Positions 11,711 through 21,544 of a stretch of 64,000 nucleotides of DNA are shown in pieces. Made by a program: the position numbers and the translations under genes. The DNA lies in assembly GCF_037975245.1 (NCBI RefSeq), contig NC_092582.1, positions 2,371,001-2,435,000 on the forward strand, in the 5' to 3' direction. Positions within the stretch are counted from its first letter, which is position 1, and each line of letters begins with the position of its first letter. The stretch is from Apostichopus japonicus (taxonomy: Eukaryota; Echinodermata; Holothuroidea; Aspidochirotida; Stichopodidae). Under the pieces are notes generated by a model. The model had not been told where the DNA came from, ran no database searches, and saw nothing but the letters and a program-made list of their open reading frames with translations.

Positions 11711-12136
11711 AACGGCAGTCAGTGAATTAGAATAATACCAGGAATTCTTCATCACCACTGGCAACTTGTTCTTATTCATTTAGTACAAAATGTAATTAAT
11801 TTATGAACAGTATACTCGGTAGCCGCGTTTAGTATCAAGCTTTTTCCGAGTTCATTTTTATCTCCTAAATTCATGTCCAGACTTAGAAAGCTAAAACCGT
11901 ACGAAAATGCAATTTTTAAGCGTCGGTAACGTTAGCATTGCCCTGCAAATCTACTGACAGCCGGAGATGTTTTTGATGACCGGAATGGGATAAACACATT
12001 TCCTCATATCCATGATGGCGACTAAGAGACTACCCATCACGTTTGTAATTACTACTATAAAATGCATCTCGTGCGCACGTTTTGTGAAATATCATTTGAC
12101 CTGAAGACGGGCCACGTCTCTTTAAATCCTAGAAAT
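11711..12136. other. Unassigned DNA
   Basis: No gene or repeat recognised between the polypurine tract and the promoter-like cluster. Confidence 0.6.
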
Positions 12137-12177
12137 GGGCGGGAAAAAAGATGACGTTTTCACCACGCATATAAAAG
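12137..12177 (+). promoter_or_regulatory. Promoter-like cluster: E2F-type site, CRE half-site, TATA box
   Basis: In 41 bases lie GGGCGGGAAA (12137-12146, E2F-like), TGACGTTTTC (12152-12161, CRE half-site) and TATAAAAG (12170-12177, TATA box). The order and spacing are those of a core promoter on the plus strand, with initiation expected near 12200. No convincing start exon follows, so it may be a chance cluster or the promoter of a non-coding RNA. Confidence 0.25.
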
Positions 12178-12883
12178 ACCATCAAAATATAGAATTAAGT
12201 TAAAATAGGATAGGCGAAGATAGAAATATAAACACCTACAAAAAGGTAGACTATATCCCATCTTCTTTCCGGTCAACCCAGTAAAAACAGAATCAAACAT
12301 CTGCTTTAAACTGAAATTAAACTTCGAGGCAAGATGAAAATTTAAAACCTTTAATTGACTTGGGGAGTTAAAATGCCGCTTTGTATTTCAAATTTACTCT
12401 TTTTTTTTGTCTTTATCAGAAGCCAGAGTATAGATCACGTGATTTTAAAATAAGAACGCATTTGAAACGCAGTGTTGCTACAATCGATTCAGGTTACACT
12501 GGAAATGGGAAATAATTTTCGTAAAACTTGGTACAAAAATATGAGCTTCAATTATGATTTTTTTTCTTTTATTAGAAAATCTCGTCTAATTTCTCGGTAA
12601 AGAGTCTGTTGTTTCTTATATCAAAGTATTGTTCTCGAGAAATTAATGAGTAAAACGGCATAAAAACCACTAATGGTGACAGAATGTAGACTAGGCTTTT
12701 GATTTCTTGTCAAGTGGGAATTTCAATTCACAACAGATTCAGTTACTTGTGGATTATTATCATCACACGTTCTCATTAAAACTAAAAGCATCTCCATACA
12801 GGAGACAGGTTGTTCATATGATCATTAATGCCGAAAATGTGCAGTGCTTAGTAATGAAAGATTGTAGTATATATATTGTGGTA
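12178..12883. other. Unassigned AT-rich DNA
   Basis: No gene or repeat recognised. The short open frame at 12707-12916 runs into the following array. Confidence 0.6.
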
Positions 12884-13185
12884 CTATACAATGCAATCCA
12901 ATGCATTGCAATGTAATATAAGGCAATGCAATACACATACAATACAATACATTGCAATGTAATACATTGCAATGTAATACATTGCAATGTAATGGAATAC
13001 AATAAAACACAATGCAATACAATACAAAACAATACAATACATTGCAATGTAATGTAATGTAATGTAATGCAATGCAATGCAATACAATGCAATACAATAC
13101 AATACAATGCAATGCAATGCAATGTAATGCAATGCATTGTTATGTAATGTTATGTTATTAATGCAATACAATACAACACAATACC
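12884..13185. repeat. AATGC/AATAC/AATGT pentamer-derived array
   Basis: About 300 bases made of 5-base words of the form AATRY (aatgc, aatac, aatgt) with many self-complementary joins such as ATTGCAAT. Three overlapping minus-strand open frames of 95-107 residues, rich in His-Cys-Ile-Ala-Leu-Tyr, are by-products of the repeat. Confidence 0.9.
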
Positions 13186-14819
13186 ATTCCTTTTTCATCC
13201 CTCCCATTATTATGATTTTTATTAGTATTATTATTATTATTATTAGTTGTTGTTTTTAGTTTTCCATGTTGGACGGAAAGGAAAGAAGGAAAGAAACACA
13301 CAAACTGAACTTAAAACTTCACATTCGCTGTTCATAGTTTTCAATATATATAAAAACTCCTTCTTTTGAAAATTAATATCATTAACATCTCAAGCTTAAA
13401 ATTGGCCTTTGGCGTGAAACAGCTGGCTGTGAAAAGACAAGTCACTGTTTTAAATATTTAGATCGAAGAATGAATACTGCATATATTTATTACTTTACCA
13501 TATTTGTGTTAGATCAATAAAGGACTTGTGTTTTCCTACAGTGTCTTTGCTTATCTACCTAGTATATCTCATATTAATTAAGCATATCACTTACTTTGGC
13601 CAGAGGCATTCAACGGTGAAAGAAATGACGTTTTCTTTATTAAAAAATAAGGGGGGTGGGGGGAGAAGAAAGTTCTTGGAGTCTGTAGGCTCGTTCCATG
13701 TCGAATTGGTTTTGACACAAAATTAATGATCAAAACAAGATTAATGGCTTGACGGTGATTAAGAATGCTCGGAAGGGTCATTAAGTTTGTTTCCTGTCCG
13801 ACGACAACTAAAAGTCAAAAAAGTTCAAGGTTAATGATTCTGTCGCGTGTTTACTTTGACTCGAAACATGAAACAAACACAACCACTCCATCTCTGGGTA
13901 TTCTCTACATTTAATTTCTTTGACAAAAAAAAGTAGGGAACAGAGTAAGTAAAAATTTCACAACTTTTCCACAAAATGCTCTGAACGTGCAAAAGGTGAT
14001 TGAATGAGTAAGCCTATATCTATTAGATCCGTACACGTTGTTTAGCTACTCAAGCAATGATAGAAAGTATTTATTATTTTTGGTACTGAAAGTTAATTAA
14101 TGATACTTTTATAACTTGTTTTAAAATTTTCAAAATAATTGTCTTGTATTCCAGTCGTTTCATTGATTGAACTATAACAAAATGTATTTACTTATACTTC
14201 TTTCTCACTCTCGCAATCGTTTTAATCATATTTACTTGGTCTTGAAATACGCTGAATCCTAATTTTAATGAATAAACATATCACTTGCAAATGTTTCACG
14301 TTTTGATCAAATAATTATTCAAGTTTTCTTGGTCCGCTGCAGTTGGTTGAGGGAGGCCCTGGGTGAATTGCGGTCTGCTTACTTTAGTCAGCTTGAACAT
14401 CCCCCCCCGCCACGACGGGTGGGGGCGGGATTTTGTGTCAGAACATATATACTGAAACAAATTTTTGATCAATTTTAGACCGCCACTTTAACTTTCTTAC
14501 CACTTCAAAATATTTGGCCAATTCGGATGACCTTGACCAAACTTTTGTTTTAATAAGATGTCATATTTGTTGCTATAAAAAGGAATTGATTGCTTTTCTT
14601 ATATTATATACCGGTAGCTCTAGATACTGAAGGAATAATAAGACCCACTCGTTAACCCACTCCAATTTCAAAAGTTAAAACAGTTTGTTGGGAACTCAAT
14701 GTCACGTTCATTGCCAATAATAAGCGAAAGAAGTCACTTGAAGATCAAACGGTATTTAAGACCTTACAACAGTTTCTAAAACAGTTACTATAAAATCTTC
14801 AGACAACTGTCAGTACCAG
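13186..14819. other. Unassigned AT-rich DNA
   Basis: Short ATT repeats near 13220-13245, a G-rich run near 13652, and a C-run with a ggtgggggcggg block near 14400-14432. No gene recognised. Confidence 0.55.
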
Positions 14820-14827
14820 TATATATG

Positions 14828-14912
<85 letters not shown>

Positions 14913-14913
14913 C
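14820..14913. repeat. (TA)n microsatellite
   Basis: About 94 bases of nearly pure TA with scattered TATGTA and TATACATA interruptions. Confidence 0.95.
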
Positions 14914-15967
14914 CTCGACAATTAATGCATTAACAGTTGGTTTATTATAATATAATATTTTACCGCTAGTCTATTATTTCTACATACAATGCTATGTATT
15001 GTTTTCATTAAATGCTCGTCCAATGTAAGTCGTATTCAATTTCTGGAGATGAATATTGCAGAAACGACTAACAACAGAGCTGTGAGTTGGGCAAAATCAG
15101 GAATTGTAAATACAAGAGAGTTATAGGAATGAAACGCAATTTAAACATTTTTAGGGAGAATAAATTTGAAAGAAAACTCTGCAAGCATTGATATTTCACA
15201 ATGTTTATGTTCGATGAGCAGATTCACGAAGCTCAACTTTTATATACACCAGTCATGTACCCTCACTCGACACACCATGTTCATACTGACAACACACAAT
15301 TAACACGAGCATAAGTAATATGTCAATTTGTCATCATGTTGTTTGTTGCTGATGTTGTTGTTTGTCCTCGATGTTGGTGAATTTGATTACCGCCCATGAA
15401 TACTAAAATCCATTAACAATGGAGTTCATTAGCTATCTCAGTCATCATTACTTATTTCTGACAAAATATTAAATGAAATGGTTGTAAACAATGAACGATT
15501 TCTTGCATGTTATTAAGTGGTCATAATAATGATAAAGTGAGCAGAAAATATTATCTTGAATGTAGGCACAGATTATCTCTCATTAACCTTCAAATTGTTT
15601 TCAATGATTTGAATGTTAAACTTAGATCTCATAGTGTGTTTAATTACAATCTTACTTCCAGAATAATGAAACCTCTGAATGTGAAGAAGAAGAAAAAAAC
15701 AAACAATCCGTACGTTGATTAGATGCATCTAGCCGCTTTAATTCTGTAACTAAGAGAGAAAGGATTTGATGGCGAACAGAAAAAATAGTAATACAAAGGC
15801 AGAGGTAACTAAGCTAAAGATAACGAGGTAAATTCTCGGATTCCTCGGAACCCATGACAATAAAACAACAAAAAAATGAAACCTTTTTTTATACCGAGAA
15901 CGAAACATGCGATTCCTTAGCGAATTAAACAAACGCAGCGGAAAGACGCTTGTATTTGTATACGTCG
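14914..15967. other. Unassigned AT-rich DNA
   Basis: No gene recognised. The open frames at 15507-15722 (plus) and 15750-15932 (minus) have no recognisable domain. Confidence 0.55.
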
Positions 15968-16033
15968 GTTGCTATGGTAACTACGCTTCCCAATCAGGTC
16001 ACGAACAACATTAGATGGAGGCGCTCTATATAT
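15968..16033 (+). promoter_or_regulatory. RFX X-box promoter candidate (X-box, CCAAT, TATA-like)
   Basis: GTTGCTATGGTAAC at 15968-15981 matches the RFX X-box consensus at every constrained position (two half-sites, GTTGCT and GGTAAC, around a 2-base centre). A CCAAT box (CCAATCA) follows near 15990 and a TATA-like TATATAT at 16027-16033. Initiation would fall near 16055-16065, and an ATG follows at 16074. X-boxes roughly 50-150 bp upstream of the start codon are the known signature of RFX-controlled ciliary genes in animals. The motif reads on either strand; the ordered CCAAT, TATA and ATG favour plus. Motif match is seen; promoter function is inferred. Confidence 0.5.
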
Positions 16034-16073
16034 CCAAGCAGACCTCCCCCGAATGATTTTTTGAGTACACATC

Positions 16074-16156
16074 ATGAGTAAACAGAGGTTTTCTCTTAAA
16101 AATCTCTCCAGATCCGGAGCCATTTCGCAATCAGAGCAGAGAGACTGTATAATAGG
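16074..16156 (+). CDS. Candidate first coding exon downstream of the X-box
   Basis: The ATG at 16074 opens a frame starting MSKQRFSLKNLSRSGAIS, a basic, Ser/Arg-rich N-terminus, and stays open to a possible splice donor, AGG|GTAAAC, with GT at 16157. Without splicing it ends at a stop at 16158-16160 after 28 codons. Translation context is weak-to-fair. The 92-bp gap from the X-box suggests a ciliary or other RFX target gene. No protein family is recognised and no second exon was found. A minus-strand open frame over the same DNA (15917-16123) is considered a shadow. Confidence 0.3.
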
Positions 16157-16160
16157 GTAA

Positions 16161-16619
16161 ACACATGATAGAGTTAATTGTGTTAGTTACAGTCATATAC
16201 GGTCTATCTGTAACTAAGTCACTGTTGATATAGACAAAGCCTTATCCGACCGACGGAGTATAGTCACAAATTGACATTGATCACGTGGCCTTTGTAACAT
16301 ATATCATTAGGTTTCAATTTATTCCACCGTGATGTCAGAGGTGGTTTTCAAATTATGTAAGTTTTTTGTTTTAATGGGTAGCATGAAAGTAATCTATTTG
16401 CTATCATATCTCTAGTTCGTCGGTGGCCAGCCTATGAACGTGACAACTGATTCGATGATAATCTTTCGTTTCGTGTTCGATTTTGAGGAATTAATAGCTC
16501 AATGATTCAATATTAAATATCTTCAAATATTTACTTCTGCAAAATTAGGGTTTCCAGGTACTTTTGAGAGACGTCTATTCGATCTTCCTCTCTTAACACA
16601 ATTTTGTTGTTTGAAAACT
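16161..16619. other. Unassigned DNA (possible intron)
   Basis: If the exon at 16074 is real this is the start of its first intron. No second exon seen. Confidence 0.5.
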
Positions 16620-17070
16620 CTTTGCCTGATTCATAAATATAAAGTAATGCCCTCTCTTAGAAAGGTCATGTGGGTGGATCTAGCCTGATTCATAAATGTT
16701 CAAATAAAATGAGGCTGATGCTTAATCTTATTAAAGATAAAGCACTGTCGTCTCCTGAAATGTCCCCATGTGGCTCTCAGCATGATCCATAAAGCTCGGA
16801 AACGAAAATGTTGCTTAATCTAACTCATGGTAATGTATTGCCTTCTCTTGGCTAGTGGGCTTGTAATTATTATTCATGTCTCAAGTAAGTCCCGATGCTA
16901 CTTTATCTTATTAAATAGACGTGAGTAACTGAGGCACATTATATACCTTTTATTAATTCGGTTTTATTTCTTTGCGTTTGTGCGTGTGTGTGTGTTTGTG
17001 CCTGAACCTGATTCACAATGCTCGAGAAAGCAATGATGCGCGTCATGCTATCAAATAGCATTGAGTAATT
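16620..17070. repeat. Diverged tandem repeat, unit about 97 bp
   Basis: The phrase CCTGATTCATAAAT or a decayed form recurs at about 16625, 16683, 16780, 16877 and 17006. It is followed each time by words like gatgcttaatcttattaaa and gccttctctt. Spacing between the inner copies is about 97-98 bp; the first copy is shortened. Copies are strongly diverged, so the array is old. Confidence 0.55.
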
Positions 17071-17077
17071 GAAATAC

Positions 17078-17079
<2 letters not shown>

Positions 17080-17110
<31 letters not shown>

Positions 17111-17111
17111 A

Positions 17112-17141
<30 letters not shown>
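17080..17141. repeat. (TA)n microsatellite at a SINE tail
   Basis: TA tract with TATACATA and TATAAATA breaks. It directly abuts the 3' end of the minus-strand SINE at 17151, as if the tract arose from the tail or served as the target. Confidence 0.9.
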
Positions 17142-17142
<1 letters not shown>

Positions 17143-17150
17143 TTAAAACA

Positions 17151-17327
17151 AAATCGTAATGAGTTGGAAAATCCAGAACAGTGAAAACTTCCAGCCCAGT
17201 CCACCGGGATTCGAACCCGGGCCTCCCGCTTTATATGCGGACACCCTAACCAGAAGGCTATGGACGCTGATTGTATGTCCAGAGTTTCAAAACCAGTAAG
17301 GAAGGTCGTAATTCCACTGTATGCGTT
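17151..17327 (-). repeat. tRNA-derived SINE, copy 1
   Basis: Read on the minus strand, 17267 down to 17197 folds as a 71-base tRNA cloverleaf: acceptor paired over 5 of 7, a 3-bp D-stem in an A-box-like segment (TAGCCTTCTGGTTAGGGTG), a 5-bp anticodon stem around loop ATATAAA, and a perfect CCGGG/CCCGG T-stem with loop TTCGAAT (B-box). It lies inside a ~177-bp unit repeated at 17521-17700, has extra sequence on both sides and lacks two acceptor pairs. It is therefore a SINE head rather than a tRNA gene. The minus-strand open frame through it is an artefact. Confidence 0.8.
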
Positions 17328-17520
17328 TGTCACATGTAACGAACAATACTAGTTCTGTTTTTGGTGACATATTTTGCCTTATTCTAGAGATCAAACATGA
17401 TGCTAACCAATTCGAAGTCATTTGTGATTCTTAAAGCCGGATCTCGAAAGAAATACTTTGAATAGACTTTTGTTAATGAAATGGAGGTAAACGACAAAGG
17501 CAAATGAATATATATAAATG

Positions 17521-17700
17521 AAATCGTAATGAGTTGGAAAATCCAGAACAGTAAAAAAAAATTCCAGCCTCCATCGGGATTCGAACCTGGGCCTCCCGTT
17601 TTATATGCGGACACCCAACCAGAAGCCAGGCCATGGACGCTAATTGTGTGTCCAGAGTTTCAAAACCAGTAAGGAAAGTCGTAATTCCACGGTAGGCGTC
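17521..17700 (-). repeat. tRNA-derived SINE, copy 2
   Basis: Same unit and orientation as the copy at 17151, about 370 bp away, with shared left end aaatcgtaatgagttgg and shared right end gtaattccac. Differences include an A-run in the tail part and a small insertion in the D-arm (agaagccaggcc), which disrupts the tRNA fold. It lies in the would-be intron of the minus-strand exon at 17839-17895. Confidence 0.8.
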
Positions 17701-17838
17701 AGATAATGACGTAATGTTGAAAACCATATGTCAAACTGTAAGGTCACTTGAGCATTATTCACCAACTTGAAGGATTACACTGATAATACATTTCAAGAAA
17801 GCCTAGTGGATTGTCATGGATTTACAAATGGAACTTAC

Positions 17839-17895
17839 CTGTCTAATTCTAACTGAATTAGAGATGACAAAAATGTTCCCATAGGATTTCGCCAT
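17839..17895 (-). CDS. Candidate first coding exon, minus strand, with consensus donor
   Basis: On the minus strand an ATG at 17895 in strong context (A at -3, G at +4) opens 19 codons, MAKSYGNIFVISNSVRIRQ, ending exactly at CAG|GTAAGT, a full-consensus 5' splice donor, in phase 0. An alternative frame from an ATG at 18026 runs 62 codons to the same donor. The perfect donor and the Kozak match are seen; that this is a gene is inferred. No family is recognised, and no downstream exon was found on the minus strand. Confidence 0.3.
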
Positions 17896-19329
17896 ATTGA
17901 TATTAACGTATCACAATAGCACTTGGTGACTTGTAGAATGTAGTTTGACATAGAGACACGTGTTAAAAACATTATGCTACTATCTGATTGATGTCCGCAT
18001 GTACAAGTCGAGATCACGCAAGTCATTTTCCTTGGATTACAATTTTAAATCGAGGTTGGGTTTTTATTCCCCTATCTGCCTTTTCAGCCCTTGGCAAGTG
18101 TTATTTCAGCCCTTGGCACGTGTTACAATGTAATAAAAATGGTAATGTATTTGTGTATGTATCGTGCGTTAATCAAGCGCAACTTCAACAACAGCAACAA
18201 ATAAACAACAACAACAATAACAATGCCATCGACACAAAAAACATTTACAGCAACTGACAACGGTTTGTGATCAATTTACAATCGGAAATGAAGATGACAT
18301 GTACTGAACATGGAAGCATGGAGGTCACTTTAAACTTCTACAACATTGAACTCACGCTGAGAACAAATAAAAGGCGTGGTTTATATTTAAATTTATGCTG
18401 ATATACATTGATACTTAAAACAAAAGCCCCCCCCCAAAAAAAAAATAATAATAATAATAATAATAAAATTAAAAATTTAGAATTAAAAATTAAAAAAAAA
18501 AGTTTATTTCTGTAACATGTTGATGTAGATTCTAAAATTATGAAGCAGATTGCTCACAACCAGGATCGCCACTATAGGTTCAAATTAGTTTCATAGATAA
18601 ATTGCTGATTTCTTCATTTGAAATGCTGATATTGAATTACATCATGTTGATTTTAAAACACGAAATGTTGTTCTGATATTGACATACTAGTGTAAAATTG
18701 TAGTATGTTTGGATTTTTTCTGACATTCTGTTGTTTATTATCCCAACACGATGGAACATATGGTGCTCCGTACAGACTGAGAAAGATGAGTTCATTATTT
18801 TCATATTAAATATCTAAGTTTGATAACAGTTTGCAAGTGACAAGTTTGGAAACAGGGCAATTCGCGACAAGAAAATTTGATGAAAACATTAGAATAGTGA
18901 TACAATTGTGCAAGGTTTGTAACATGCCATTTCCTATACAAAAAGAAAACAGTCGAAACAAACATACAAAACGGTGCCATTGCACTTTAATATTCTATAT
19001 AAGAATAAATTAAAATTTCATTCGAATTTCTATAGAATATAACAATTTCTATACCTGTTAGTCGAAAGCGAAGGCATGAAATACTTGTGGATGACTGGAT
19101 GTCTAAATGAAATATTTACATTTCAATCATACATGTTTGGTCAGTCACTCTGTCATTAAGAATTAATTATCTTGATGATCCAAGGGCAAACTATGAAACA
19201 ATTGCGTGCTACGCAGGATAGTTCTTGCAAGATATGCAGAAAAGCTGTTGTATGCCACGCAGGATAGCGTCTGTCACATACCTTTTTGTAAGCGTTAGAG
19301 GATGTTAAGTTAACAATATCTTAATGGCG
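17896..19329. other. Unassigned AT-rich DNA
   Basis: A CAA-rich stretch (18184-18220) gives a Gln/Asn run in one frame; a TAA repeat and C-run lie near 18427-18470. No gene recognised. Confidence 0.55.
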
Positions 19330-20212
19330 GCGGCAGAGCATTAACATATTACGGCAGAGTATTCAAAGTTACTGTAGAGTATTCAAATGTTACTGTAGGG
19401 TAGTCAAATGTTAATGCAGAGCAGTCAAATGTTACTGTGGAGCAGTCAAATGTTACGTCAGAGTAGTTAGATGTTGCGTCAGAGAAGTCAAATGTTACTG
19501 CAGATTATTCAAATGTTAAGGCAGAGTGGTTAAATGTTTCGTCAGAGTATTCAAATTTTAATGAAGAGTACTCAATGTTAATGCATAGTAGTCAAACGTT
19601 AAGGGAGAGTATTCAAATGCTACGGCAGAGTAGTCAATGTTACGTCAGAGTAGTCAAATGTTACTGTAGAGCAGTCAAATGTTACTGTAGAGCAGTCAAA
19701 TGTTACTGTAGGGTAGTCAGATGTTACTGTAGGGTAGTCAAATATTAATGTAGAGCAGTCAAATGTTACTGTATGGTAGTCAAATGTTACTGTAGAACAG
19801 TCAAATGTTACTGTAGAGCAGTCAAATGTTACTGTAGGGTAGTCAAATGTTAATGTAGAGCAGTCAAATGTTATTGTAGGGTAGTCAAATGTTACTGTAG
19901 GGTAGTCAGTTGTTACTGTAGAGAAGTCAAATGTTACTGTAGAGTAGTCAAATGTTACTGTAGAGTAGTCAATATTACGGCAAAGTATTCAAATGTTACG
20001 TCAGAGTAGTCAGATGTTACGTCAGAGTAGTCAAATGTTACTGCAGATTATTCAAATGTTAAGGCAGAGTGGTTTAATGTTTCGTCAGAGTATTCAAATT
20101 TTAATGTAGAGTACTCAATGTTAATGCATAGTAGTCAAACGTTAAGGGAGAGTATACAAATGTTACGGCAGAGTATTCAAATGTTACGTTAGAGTAGTCA
20201 AATGTTTACTGC
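19330..20212. repeat. 21-bp minisatellite with higher-order duplication
   Basis: About 42 units close to AGTCAAATGTTACTGTAGAGC. A variant-rich block beginning near 19487 (words cagattattc, ggcagagtgg, tttcgtcagag, gcatagtag, cgttaagggag in order) recurs in the same order near 20030, 543 bp later. The more uniform units lie between the two blocks. Confidence 0.9.
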
Positions 20213-21544
20213 ATCTCAGTTTTCATGATAATTGTATCTTTAAACAAAGAAGAAATAACATAAAGCACACTTCTCAAATTGCATCTATGACATCACACCT
20301 ATTTATTTGATACAAGTTCACGGTTTGAACAAACCATGCCAACTTCAAATGTTGTTATCTCGAAAACGATATCCTAGTAGAAATATCACATCAAAATTGA
20401 AAGATCAAACTGTAAAAATTTATCCGCGTTATATACATAAATTGTAGAACGCCCCCGTTTTTGTAATTTATGTGAAAGATGATTTTTTTTTTTTTGCAAT
20501 TAATTTATCTACCTGGGAGTATTTAATTCAAACTGAGCGTATTGGTAAAATTTAAATATAAACAAGCTATTGATTTAATGTATGCAGATTTATATATATA
20601 TACACTTTGTGTACTTTCTATATTTTAGTTCTGTAGATGTTAATAGTAAAACCCCGGAGTACCAATGAAATTTGAAATAAAAACTCCACTACTGAAACTT
20701 GGGGAGGATATTTCCACTTCCTTACAGTCAATTCTTCTAATAATAATCATTTATCATTTGAACAGATTTTGACAGATGTCGTCATAACACCAAATTTTTT
20801 TTTTACCCTTGACTCACGGTCATCTCCGATCGCAAAGAGTGTTTTTAACATTAAGATGATCGAAAAGATATTATTTTAGGAAAAGGTCACCTCGCTATGA
20901 AAATGTGCTTTCCTCGTTGTCTGTATATATATATTATAGACATTTTTGAAAGTGTGGATAACTCAATAATAACAATGTATTATGAAAATATCACTTCAAC
21001 TAAACAATATAGCAAAAATAGAGAAGTTGTGAAAACATTTTGAGGAATTGTTTGCCTTGGAACGCTCATTATATTTCCATCAAGAATGTATTAGAAATAT
21101 GTTTTTACGATTTATCATTATTAAGAATGATGTCAGTTCTCTTTATGATATAAACTAATGAGATGGACCTTCTCCAGTCAATTTCATTCTACATCTAAAT
21201 CTATTGTCGTTTAGACCAGACGAGCTGGCAGTTCAAAACTTTTGAAACAAAGTAAAACAATGATATTTAACAGACAATAACATATGTTTAATCTGTAACT
21301 CAATACCGGAAACGTCGAAAGTTCCAAGAATTACATTTTATAGCTACTATCCATGCAAAGGTCAAACGTCTATGATCTAAACAATGGCCACAATAAGACA
21401 CAACAGGAATTGATAAACGATAAACAATTGCAAATCATCGTGTTTATTTATCACGTTTATGAGTCGTTACTGTCATGTCAATTCTGATTCTTTGCACACT
21501 CGAAATTATAAGGAAAGAGAATGCACTATAAATTAAAAGTGACC
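20213..21544. other. Unassigned AT-rich DNA
   Basis: T-runs near 20489 and 20797; no gene or repeat recognised. Confidence 0.6.

Noticed and set aside
12814-13207. Three minus-strand frames of 95-107 residues rich in Cys/His/Ile
   Set aside because: By-products of the AATGC-type pentamer array; same motif in all three frames.
15917-16123. 68-residue minus-strand frame starting at 16123
   Set aside because: It overlaps the X-box promoter and the plus-strand exon candidate and has no promoter or splice signal of its own.
17197-17267. Genuine tRNA gene
   Set aside because: It sits in a longer repeated unit, two acceptor pairs are lost, and the loop ATATAAA gives an AUA anticodon not normally used.
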